Shown piece after piece: positions 37,001 to 47,560 of a stretch of 64,000 nucleotides of DNA (the stretch's first letter is position 1; each line of letters starts with the position of its first letter). The DNA is from Hansfordia pulvinata (lineage: Eukaryota; Ascomycota; Sordariomycetes; Xylariales). The notes beneath the pieces were generated by a model. The model made no database searches, was not told the origin of the DNA, and worked only from the letters and a program-made list of their open reading frames with translations. The position numbers and the translations under genes are program-made. The DNA lies in the NCBI GenBank assembly GCA_006538405.1, contig BJKQ01000015.1, forward strand, positions 124,001-188,000, read 5' to 3'.

Positions 37001-39273
37001 GGAGAGTCCAGACGCTGGGTAAGGGCCCCACGGAGTACTCGTACAGGAAGACCCGGCACGCTGGTCTGTACTAGAGCGGCGCCGGCTCGCCGCGCTTCGA
37101 TATGGGGAGCAAGTGCAGTCGACAGTGGGATATCCCACCTGTCAGCAGATCGTCACGGGGCCAGTTATTGTTCCGCGCCACGGGCTAGCCCTCGGAACGA
37201 GTGTCGGCAGGAGACCGTGGCGTTCTTGTGGTGTGTGTTGTATCCCCCCTCCCCCACTTTTGATGCGTGGCGTACTCGGTCCGCACCTCTTTGTGTGATG
37301 GTCATGGACACAGCGCTCGCCCGTGCCAGCAGCCTTCGTTGTTCCATAGAGTACATACGAGTATGCGCAGGATGCTCTGAGCTCGTGAGTGCGTGCGCCA
37401 GGCAGAGGCAGGCTCTGGCCTCGGTAAGCGCTCTTGCCTAACTTAACTCTGTATGCTTTTGGCGTCAGCGGCGACTATGATCCTGGTGATCTGAATCGCC
37501 TCCCTAGTCGGTAGTATAGGAGCCGATGCTCACCCTGAGCTAATGTCTTCAAGGCAGACGCGCAGTGGCATGCTTAGGTCGCACAGGCCGGGGAAGGATC
37601 GCGGCAAACTGGCGCTGCTCTGGTTGGCGCGTACGGGCCTCGTATAGGCAGGCTGGGTGACGACCCAGCGGCGAAAAAGCTAGGGACAGACAGCCGGGAC
37701 CGACAGGTCTTGGCGGGCTTGTTGGAGGAGCCTTGGAGTAATGAACACCGGCAGGCCCCTGGTAGTCGACTGACAGGCGTCCCAGGCACGGCGGCCAGCC
37801 CGGTCGCGCGTTGGAGGGATGCTTGGTCGCAGTCGGGGTTTGGGACCAAGAGGTGGGCAGAGTGGGCAGACGACGATGGCACGGGCGGCCAGCAGATGCG
37901 GAGATGGGAGGCAGGGCTTGGAAGCCTCGGCTGATATTGCCATCCCTCCGTTGGCGGCATGCCAATGCCGCCCAGCCTCACGGCCAAGCGCGCTGAGGCG
38001 AAGCATGTGCCGCCATTGGCGAGCAGTGCGCCTGCAACGCGCGGGGCTGAGAGGGCGGTCGGAGGAGATGGAGGGACGGGACTCGTACGAGTGATGAGTG
38101 ACCTACATATCAGTGAGTGACTGAGCACGAGTTCTCGTACCTCCCCTGAGCCAGCCAGTCAGCCTGTCGGCCAGCGAGCCTAGCTAGCTAGCTGAAGCGG
38201 CAGACTGAGCATGGCGTGGCGGAGCGTGGCGGCAGCCTTGAGCGCTCTGGCCTTTGACGAAGACGAAGACGACGTCGACGATAAGGGCGACGAATGCCGG
38301 GGTTGGCGAGGCCGTGGGCGTGGGCGCAGGTGCCGTTCGGTGGGCCTGGGCGTCGGAAGAGAGAAGTCGAATATTCTGGGCATCTGGACGGCGTCGCCTG
38401 GATCTCTGCCGGCGGGCGCTCGTGCCCCGTGCGTTGCCGGCTTCGTACCTGGCCCTACCGGCTAGCCCTTCCCGCCATCCTCGCCTGCCCATTGGCTGTT
38501 GCTGCGATCGAGTCCGAGGCAGTCAGGTGCGCGTTCGAGGGCTTGTAGAAAGGTACGTGCGAGCGGCGCCAGGGCTGCAGACGGGTACGCGCACCCGGGG
38601 CGCAGATGGCCCACGTGCTGGACGAGCGAGATGTGCTCAACCCAATCTAGTGGGCATCTGGCATGTAGCCAGTACAGCTTGCTCGTATCTCCCAAATGGC
38701 TGATCCGGCCAGGCCCTGTGCAGGCGGGCAGGCGGCCGGGCGGGCAGCCCCGGAGGCAGTAGGTACGAGTACACGCAGGTCTCCAGTGAAGGTATCTAGG
38801 TACTCGAAGGCCGCCAGGCTTCGGGGCACGTACCGACGGGGCCTTGGGTGGTGGCCAGCCCGCCCATCTGATCCATGGCTGACACTCAGTGCCTTCCCCA
38901 CACCCTCTGGAGCGCCGGCGGGCGGCAAACCGAGTAGCGTCTCCTAGTGCTCAGCAGCGTGAAGGATGTACCTCTGGCTGACAGTACTTTCCTCAAGCAC
39001 ATGGCCAGTGCAGGTGTCTCGTACTCAGCCCGCCGTCGGGTACCGAAGATCCTCCAGGACAGCCTGGGCAGGTTCCTCCCACAGCCGGGTATCCGCAACT
39101 CACGTCTGGTGCGAGTACATTGGGCGAGCAGACGGCCCGGGAGATGCAAGATGCATGCCTGCGCACGCGGCTGCTGCGTGGCCTAGCGCCCAGGCGGCCG
39201 GTGGGGTCCCAGCGATCTATGATCTCCAGGCGAGCCTGGCTCGGTTCTTGGCCAACGTGCCGCAACCCACCCG

Positions 39274-39293
39274 CCCCCCCCCCCCCCCCCCCC
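39274..39293. repeat. homopolymer C20
   Basis: A run of about 20 C, with G-quadruplex/i-motif potential; its exact length in an assembly is uncertain. Confidence 0.9.
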
Positions 39294-39518
39294 GTTCCAT
39301 CTACCATCGCATCATCTCGACCCTGGCTCACTCACCACCACCCGACCGATCCACGCAAGTCCCTCCGCTCACGCCCTGGCCGCGCCCACGCCCCGGCCGC
39401 GCCCACCCTGACTGACCTCGGACCCGTACCAAGCGGCCGAGGCGGCTTCATCCCATCGCTCGCCCTGCAGGATGTGTCGCCTCCTGCGTGCGCCTGGGTG
39501 GCTGTACGAGTACACCTA

Positions 39519-39546
39519 CCGCCGCCGCCGCCGCCGCCGCCGCCGC
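39519..39546. repeat. CCG trinucleotide microsatellite
   Basis: About nine CCG units, running into an imperfect CCA tract that reaches about 39600. Confidence 0.9.
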
Positions 39547-39925
39547 ACCACCACCACCACTCCCACCATTACGGGCACCACTGCCACCACTACCACTACC
39601 CGCCGCGGCGGAACGCGACCTGCGTCTCCCGACCCGACGAGCAACGTGATTGGGACCCCGGTAGAGGAGGGCGCATTCTCGGCGACCCCCCTCATCGTGT
39701 TGGTTTCGTCGGCAACGATGGTTCCAGTTGCGCTGCGCTCTGCGACCCAGCAAGCTCAGCCTACAAGCGCGCACAGCTCCCGGCTTGAGAGCGACGTATT
39801 TCCACACGGCACACGAGCGCCAGCGGGTTGCTGCCAACCACTTGATCAAGTTCTTTGCAATCAGAGAGACTACGGCGAACAGCAGTCAACAAGCGGTCAC
39901 ATCTCCTTTTGCGGCGGACGGTGAG

Positions 39926-39957
39926 TGGTGGTGGTGGTGGTGGTGGTGGCGGCGGCG
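39926..39957. repeat. GGT/GGC trinucleotide microsatellite
   Basis: GGT units followed by GGC units; a second GGT tract lies at 47533-47560. Confidence 0.9.
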
Positions 39958-40838
39958 ATAACCATGACAGGAACCAAGAGCAGCACAGCGACTGCATATT
40001 CGTTTGCAAACGACCGCTGGCGGGCGAGGCCAGAGGGCGTGTCCCTAGTCATCACCAGTCAGTCCTCTCCCTGTCCGACAAGAGCCCGGTGCTTGGGTAG
40101 CTGACCAGGACCCAGTCACTTCATCTGCCTTGCCCCACTGCTTGTACACGCTCCCGCCCTTCTCAGTCCTCATGCCGTTGGTCCCGATGACGACCAATCT
40201 TAGAAGCAGAACGGTGCTTACCGGGTCATGGTGGAGTCCCCTAGTCCTCGCTCCGTATGCTTGTAGCACGGTACCCGTCGAGGCCACGACCAGAACGACT
40301 CTCTTGGACTTTCCTGGGGTCAGGCAACGAGAAGTCTTCCCGACAAGGGTAGTTATTCGGCAGCGCGCCATTACGCAGTCCGAGTATCGTACTGGTTACT
40401 CGTATCTCATTGATCACGGATACTCGCACGCACGTGGATAAAACGACACCCTGCCCCCTCTTCACCTCCGTGGTGTGACCTATCTCTCCTTTTGTATATT
40501 ATATACTCGCCGCCCTCCCACCTTCGGACAGCGTACTGCCCACGTGGATTGCTTCACAACATCTCCCCAATATCCCGACCAGCAGCTTCTCGACCACACC
40601 GATATTGACTTCGACGCACTCACACCAAGCACCTTCTGCGCTTACAGCACTCTTGGGTTCAGGCACCTCATTCGACTGTCGCCGTTCCACACCGAACCGA
40701 ACCCCTCAACCACAGCCGGACGACGCTGAACACTTATTAGGAGCACGCTTCCCTGTTCCGTCGTCTCGTCTCCTGCCGGGCCTTATGAGGTGACCCTGAG
40801 CATGCCCACTTACAACTCGTAGCTCAAAAGTCGATTCA

Positions 40839-42507
40839 ATGGGGATTCATTCGAGATACGGCCTGCAACACACGTTGGCAACTCCAGACACCCCTCCTCC
40901 GGAATCCGCCAGTCCCGGGCTTTCCTCTTCGGCAAAGTTCAGCGACAGGCGAGGCTGGACCACCACCGCTCCCATCTCCCCTCCGATGTCCAACTATGAC
41001 CCTGGCACCCAGCCTGACATGTCAACCGCCAGAGGCCACGAAGAGGGCCACTCCAGGCAGGATGGGGCCCAGGGTGGCTCGCGGCAGCAGCTGCCTTCGA
41101 TAAGCAGCATCTTTGGACCGCCCAACCAGATGAAGCCTCTCTACTCTCCCATGTCAGACCGGCCCAGCCCTTTGACGGCGCGGTCCCCTCCTGATCACAG
41201 GCACTCGGCGCCGTCGAACCCGGACCGCGCATACCCCAACTCCTACTTCCCCAGGGTGTCGCCGCCCCTGTCTCAACAAAGCCGTCCCGTTTTTGAGCCG
41301 AGATTCGACGGCGAGAGGCAGTCTCTTTCCCACTCGGCGTCTCACTACCCGGTACCGATGTCGCCCCGCGGCTCTCGTGAACTCGAGACGGTGTCGCAGC
41401 ACTCGCGCCACGAGTCTGTCTCCAGCGGCAGATGGTCGCAGTCGAGTAGCCAACCGGACGGCAGGAGGTCGGAGTACATGCTGGTTGCTAACAAACCGGC
41501 ATCCTCGTTCAGACCTATGAACGAGCGCCTGCCATACCCTCACCTCGAGCAAAAGTCGGCTTTCGACTCGATGGCAGGAGCCAGAGACCAACGGCAGTTT
41601 CATTCTGGATACCAAGCCCAGACCTCTCCATCTTCGCGGATCACCCCTGAAGGCTTGCCTGTCACTGGCAAGGACGGTCTGGGGCCTAAGATCTGGACTG
41701 GCACTCACTTCCTGCCTCGCTTCGTGCGCCAGGCCGAGGTCCCGGGAGAGGGACTGTGCTACTTCTACGATGACGGCTCCCATTGCAAAACCATCATCGA
41801 CGGTGAACACGTCAACGCCCACTGGGGCGTCACCAAGGCCGGGAAGCCGAGGAAGAGGCTAGCCATTGCCTGCCTGACCGTGAGTGACCTGCCATGCTCA
41901 CTGATATTGTACAACGGTGACTGACAATTCCCAGTGTCGTGAAAAGAAGATTAAGTGCGACCCCGACTTCCCTCGCTGCGTGCAGTGTGACAAGTTCGGC
42001 AGAGTCTGCAAGTTCAAGAACGCGTAAGTCAAATGGTTCCAATAAGTCGAAGCCCGCAGATTGCTAACATTCAGCGTTGCAGCCCGCGTGGAGGCCACAA
42101 CATTTCTCCAGTCACTTCTCCCGCTGAGCAGGACGAAGGTCGGCAGCTTGGCCACCCGTCTCAGGCCGAAGAATCGAACAGACCCCGAAGCAGCTCGAGC
42201 GCCTCCGTCTCTCCTCGGACCACGTCCCTGAAGCGAGCCTCCCCTGTTGAAGCCCCTGAGCTCCCCCCAAAGAAGGCCAGGCATGTCTACGAAGACTATC
42301 CTCCAGTTTCCCACTCGCTTCCTCCTCTGCACCACCCTCCGCCCATCCAAACCGCTGGACTATGGAACCGGGAACAAGTTCCTCGCCCGTACGAGAGTAG
42401 CCACCACCGCATATGGCAACACGATAGGTTAGTCTACCTCTAGCTTACATGCTCTGCCCGGGCCAGTGTATTGACATTCCAGTAGCAGAGCACATGGAGC
42501 TCCCTGA
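40839..42507 (+). CDS. transcription factor with C-terminal Zn2Cys6 cluster
   Basis: Exons are 40839-41879, 41935-42023 and 42083-42427, with a probable last exon 42483-42507 (gttagt donor, cattccag acceptor), giving 499 residues; without the last splice the frame stops at 42443 (496 residues). Residues 1-270 are disordered and rich in Ser, Pro and Gln. A conserved block (GPKIWTGTHFLPRFVRQAEVP, CYFYDDGSHC, VNAHWGVTKAGKPRKRLA) precedes a perfect binuclear zinc cluster, C345-x2-C348-x6-C355-x6-C362-x2-C365-x6-C372, with the basic stretch REKKIK. The first intron splits the first Cys pair. Most fungal zinc clusters lie near the N-terminus and are followed by a middle homology region; here the cluster is at about 70 percent of the length and no such region follows. 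It is likely a nuclear DNA-binding regulator with unknown targets. Confidence 0.9.
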
Positions 42508-44161
42508 TGTCCTCGCCAGAGGTCACAATAATCACAAATCGAACGCGCGACACGAAGGTTGCGAGAACGATTCAGTCATGCGAATGGCGCTGTGACATCG
42601 CCTAAATTTGTCCCGTTACGGATGTGACACGATGTTGTCGAAAAGAGCCTCGGCTCTCATCCAGTTAGGACCACATTGTGCCGACCACCCACGCCCCAAT
42701 TATAACCTCGCATGTTTGTCGCACGGGTCCAACAAACCGCTGCAACAAGAAGCAAACCGCCGTCTGAGTCGGAAGCCGGGATGCGGACAGCACTGCGCCC
42801 CAGGAAAGTCCAGCGGCAGCAGCTGCGCCAAGCTGGCTTGTCGCCGGCATGCGGGTATTCCTCAGAACGGAAGTTGACGCCAGGGTGTGTGAAGTGCCGT
42901 GCATGGCGGATCAGCTGCCTGGATGGCGAAGAGTCTGCGCCCGGCCTTGACGTAACCTGTCGGCCTTGCGGCGCCGTTGGTCAGGCGCCAATCCGGAAGC
43001 CGGGCATGAGAAGCCAGGCTCTCGAGAGTTCCTTTGAAAGAACGGCACGGCGCAAGGACGAGGCTGGCTGGGGGCGAGGGACAGAAGAGGCTAGGTCAGC
43101 GCGTGGGCAGCGCCCGCTCACTTGAGACGCGGCCGGCCCGGCTGCGTGTACGGACAGAGACGTACCACTTAACGCGGCAGTGTCGTGTATAATATTCTTG
43201 TTGCTTATTTTTGACCCTGGTCAGGCGTTTCGGAAGCGAGGGCTAACTGGCAACCACTTCCGGTGGACCGGGTCCGGGGAGCGATTCTGGTTGGCTTGGA
43301 GTTGAGGGAGGGGGGCGTCAGTCGCTCAGAGCGATGCTACCCTTGACGGCCTGATGGCTCGTTTTCGTTGCTCCTTTCCACCGTTGCACAGCCAACAGCA
43401 TTTCCGGATAAACGTTGCATGATACCCTCTTTCTTTCTATAGCGTGGAACGAATTTATTGGACTTGACGTCTGCAGTGTCATGCCGGGTGTTGCTGCCCA
43501 CAGACTTGCGTGAAGATTCTTACCCTGGACAACATCCCGGCGGTGCGGGCAGCCAGGTAGGATAGAGCGCAGCATCTCACGGTGGCATTGCAGCTGAGAG
43601 ATGCATCAAACGCGTGCTTGCAGGATGACTGGGGCCGCAAAGGGGTTTCGGATATGGGGAACAGAAAAGCAACACAAATGCCGACGACCACGCCAACAAC
43701 CATGTTCCAAGCCGGGGCAAGCGAGCGGGCATGCGAACTGATGGCCGGCAATTGACAGCAGGCAGGTCAGGTACGGATACCCTCTCTTAAGATGAGAAGA
43801 CGACCAACTGGACTGGCGGCCCCGGTCTGCTTGACCTGTCTCTTTCTTGTATTCCGCAGGCATTCCTGCCCCTGCTGCAACGGAACGTGGCTGGCAGTCC
43901 CCCATCGTCACGAATGGCAAGGCCACATCCCCCCCTCCCACCCCAGAGGTGGCCATGATTTGTGCGGCCAGCGGCCCTTTTGCTCGTGCCCCTCTATTTA
44001 TTTGTGAGCGCGGCCAACGGACCCGGCAGCTGAAATGCTCGCTAGTCTGCCTCGTCTTGCCCGGCCATGCGTTGCCCCTTTTGCTTTTAGGCGCAGGATC
44101 CCTTTCGAAGAGGGAGACAGGGAGCAGAGTGGGCGTGTTGCGCGGATCTGATGTAGTAAGC

Positions 44162-44193
<32 letters not shown>
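44162..44193. repeat. GCAA tetranucleotide microsatellite
   Basis: Seven to eight perfect GCAA units in non-coding DNA. Confidence 0.95.
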
Positions 44194-44195
<2 letters not shown>

Positions 44196-47100
44196 GGGAG
44201 CAGCAAGAGGAGGAGGAGGTGGTGGCTTGCGGCGCCTCTTTGAGCTCTAGGCCTGGGAAGGGAGAACCTGTTATACGAGTAATGATGGAAAGGTCGTACA
44301 CAGACGGCTACGAGTATCCTCATTATGCCTGAGGCACTTCTGTGCGTGCGCCATGGCACTACGACGAGTATTCGTATGCCCCCAAGCCTGAATCTTCTAC
44401 CAATCTCTCTATCTCTCCCTTTCCCCCACCCTCCGAGTTGAGTGCGCTTGTCGGCGAGAGGAAAAGTGAGAGAGGGGAGGGGGAGTACGGGCAGAGGACC
44501 ACGGACCACGGCCATGGTCTCTCTGCCCCCCAGACCAACGCCGGCCACCACACACCCGTGACACCCTTCTCCATCCGGGGCGCCCTTTTCCTTCCGAAGT
44601 CGTGTGGACGGAGGTGGGGCTGGGTGGTGGGGACGTCCCGTACATCCGGGAATTTGCGTTGCTTTTGCTCTTCGAGGGGGTTGGCCAGGGGGTTTGTGCG
44701 GAGCGAGGATGGCCAGAGACGCCCAGAAGCGCCTCCGCCGTCCCCCTCCCCCTTCCCCCTCGGGTGCTCATTCGCGAAGCGTCGCATCGGACTCTGGGGT
44801 GGCTTGGCCCGTTAGGCCGCTCTTGGCAGCAGGCCGCTGGAGCTGGATGGCCAGACACAGAAGAGGGGATTTTGTAGGTGTCGTACGTTGCGGCGGTGCT
44901 GGTGCTGGCTTTGGGGGGGGGGAGGACTGATCAGGTTTACCAGGGTCGAGATGGGCACGGAGCGGTCGGCTCGGACCGGCAGGCATGGAGATCCTGTCAG
45001 CCACAACGGCGATGCCAGCTTCTTCATGCCGAAGGGTTCTTGGAGGCGCTGAAGACATAACCGACCTGCGTGTGAATATAAATGTCCAGACTGCTTGTAG
45101 ATAAATACCTTTAGCTGTGGGTGCCATCCAATACCAGACTCGTGCCGACATTATCACATGATCAGCTGCCTTATCCGAGATGGCAGGTAGGTAGGTAGTT
45201 TTAGCAACTAAGGTAAGTGAGAGGTACCTGACCAAAAATCGTTGGAACTCCCGTCGTGTGGCATCCATCGACGCCGCCTTTATCGTACCTATTGTCTGGT
45301 CCGCCTTTGATGTCTGAGTGTCTACGGGACATCAAATATCGAAGTGTACATGAATGTAGCACGGTATGTAGTATGTAGGTTGAGATGAGATGCAAGTATC
45401 CGTACTTTTCCACCTCTGGCGGCGCGTGTTGGGACGCAGCAGGCACGCGTACAGGTCTATCAGGTGTTGAGGGAAGGTCTAAACGACAGGCAGGTTGGGT
45501 AGGTAATTGCCTGTATGTACCTGTCGCCTGTCGTCCATTCGCAGCAGGATCAACCAAAAGTCAGAAAGGGCCACGACCGCCGATATGTTATTCGGACAGG
45601 GCTCACAGCTCTTGTTAGAGTCACGCAATCGACATAGATTCCGTCCCCGCGTGGTGAGAGCATCTTATCAGACATGGAGCCACATCAAGTAGGCCGTTTT
45701 CGCGGCTGACGGGGGATGCCATGCTCGTACTCCGTGAATGTCTTCTACAACAAATCTCCCTAACACGAAGCATGCCCGTATTTCTGCACGTGCTCTCCAT
45801 CCATTCTGCAGAAGTGACTGCTTCAAGAGCCTATGTACATAGTACGAGCACGTATATGTCAGGCAGTGAGGTTGTCATGGATCAGGAAGGAGCTAAATGA
45901 GATGAACTGCAGGTGTTGACGCTCCTTCCGTCCGACTCGACTGCAGTCCGGTGCCTGTGCGACGGCCGATTCGGGTAGGTACGACCTCGGGACTACTTCA
46001 CAGTCTGATACATAGGTACCTACCGACTACCAGCCAGCCATCCAGAGAGGCGTCGCGTATACGGAGGCTCCATCGTCATCATCATCATCATCCGACACCA
46101 ACACCAACACCCATCTATTCGTTCCCACGTACATTGGATGTACGAGTATGCAAGCACAGACATTCACGTACCATCGCCGTCGCCGTCGCCATCATCAGTT
46201 TCACCAGGGCTCCGATCCGCCCAAGCATCAGCCGGCCACGACTCTAACTTAGTCTCCAGCCGGCATTACGGCTTACAAGGATCGCTACTTCACAGCCACA
46301 CACCAACCCTCGCCCGTTTGCTTGTCACCCGCTCGCCGGCCCGCGCACCCCTTACCGCGGCGTCCCTCCTCCCGACCTTGCATGCCGGACCCGATCCATG
46401 GCCTACGATATGAGACGCGATGCGGTGCGCGCATGTGGCACGCTGGAGACGGCTCCATCATCCCCAAGTCCGGGCTCATCCTGGCCAACCCCGGACGAGC
46501 ATTGCAGCCGCAAGAGTGCAAGCGGCAGCAGAAGCGGCCGGCCGTGGCCGCGGTGGCATCGCTGACGCTTCCATGCCTCATTCTTGTCCGCCTGCACACA
46601 GACCGAATCGGAAGAGACGGGCGCAGTGGGTGAAAGGACACGGGCCTCGATGCGAATTGGACCGCCACCGTCGCCCGTCATCTCCATCGCCGCCATTGTC
46701 GTCATCAGCACCGCCGCGGCAGCACGTCACTCGTGCACTTTCGCATCACCAGCCATGTCTCCCGCGTCCAACCGCGAGACCGCGCTTCTGTGCCGCGCGA
46801 CGGACGGCCTGTCGCCCCCCTCCCTCCTCCTCCTCCTCCTCCTCCGGGCTCGCCTTCCTACCCGCCCACCCAGATGCTGACCTGGGTCTTGGCGCTGGCT
46901 TCCAACGAGTCTCGAATTCGGGCCGCCGGGCGGTCTCGCAACCACTCTCCTGCACCCTGGACATCGGCAGTTTCCTCTCCCGCATGCGACTGGCCGGGCC
47001 CCCAGGCCTCCGCCCGCCCCCTCGCTGCTCTTCGCCGTCCGTCATCCCGTCACCCGCCTGGTTGCCTGCGGTGCGGCGGCCCTGCTCTGCACCTCGCTCG

Positions 47101-47532
47101 CGGAGGGGCTACACTAGCCGGCTCAGCTCCCCAGCCCTAATATTACGCCCCTTCCGCGCCAGTCCAGCCGGCCACCTTGTGTGCAACTCTGCCGGCCCCT
47201 CGCGCGCACCCAGTCCCCGTGATTGGTGGCTTACAGGCCGACACACTGGGGCTCGATCCCACCCCCGACCGCCATGAGGGGCTTCACAGCATCGCCATGC
47301 TTTCAGCTTTGTGGCACCCCATGCTGTGGCGGCCGCTTTGTCAAGGTCGGCCTGGCTTGGCGCCGTCCGCCCGTCGCACGGCAAGTCTCATGGGGTTCAG
47401 CTGCCTGGCCCGGTCACCGTGCTGCCATTACTCATACGCGTAGGCTCGTCGCTCGGCCTCGCATCACCCCGGTGTTGTCAGAAGCGTGGGCCGCCCCTGA
47501 TGCACGCTCGTACGTACGAGTGCGACTGCGGC

Positions 47533-47560
47533 GGTGGTGGTGGTGGTGGTGGTGGTGGTG
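47533..47560. repeat. GGT trinucleotide microsatellite
   Basis: About nine GGT units, close to the palindromic CTCGTACGTACGAG at 47507-47520. Confidence 0.9.

Larger units (their letters stand above)
34001..40838. other. gene desert, part 4, and leader of the Zn2Cys6 gene
   Basis: Octamer copies continue at high density to 40397. Simple repeats include C20 (39274-39293), a CCG tract (39519-39546) followed by CCA units, and a GGT tract (39926-39957). The last 400 bp before 40839 lack the octamer and repeats, contain a TATATTATATA word near 40494-40504, and are C-rich; they probably form the promoter and leader of the transcription factor gene. No other gene was recognised. Confidence 0.5.
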
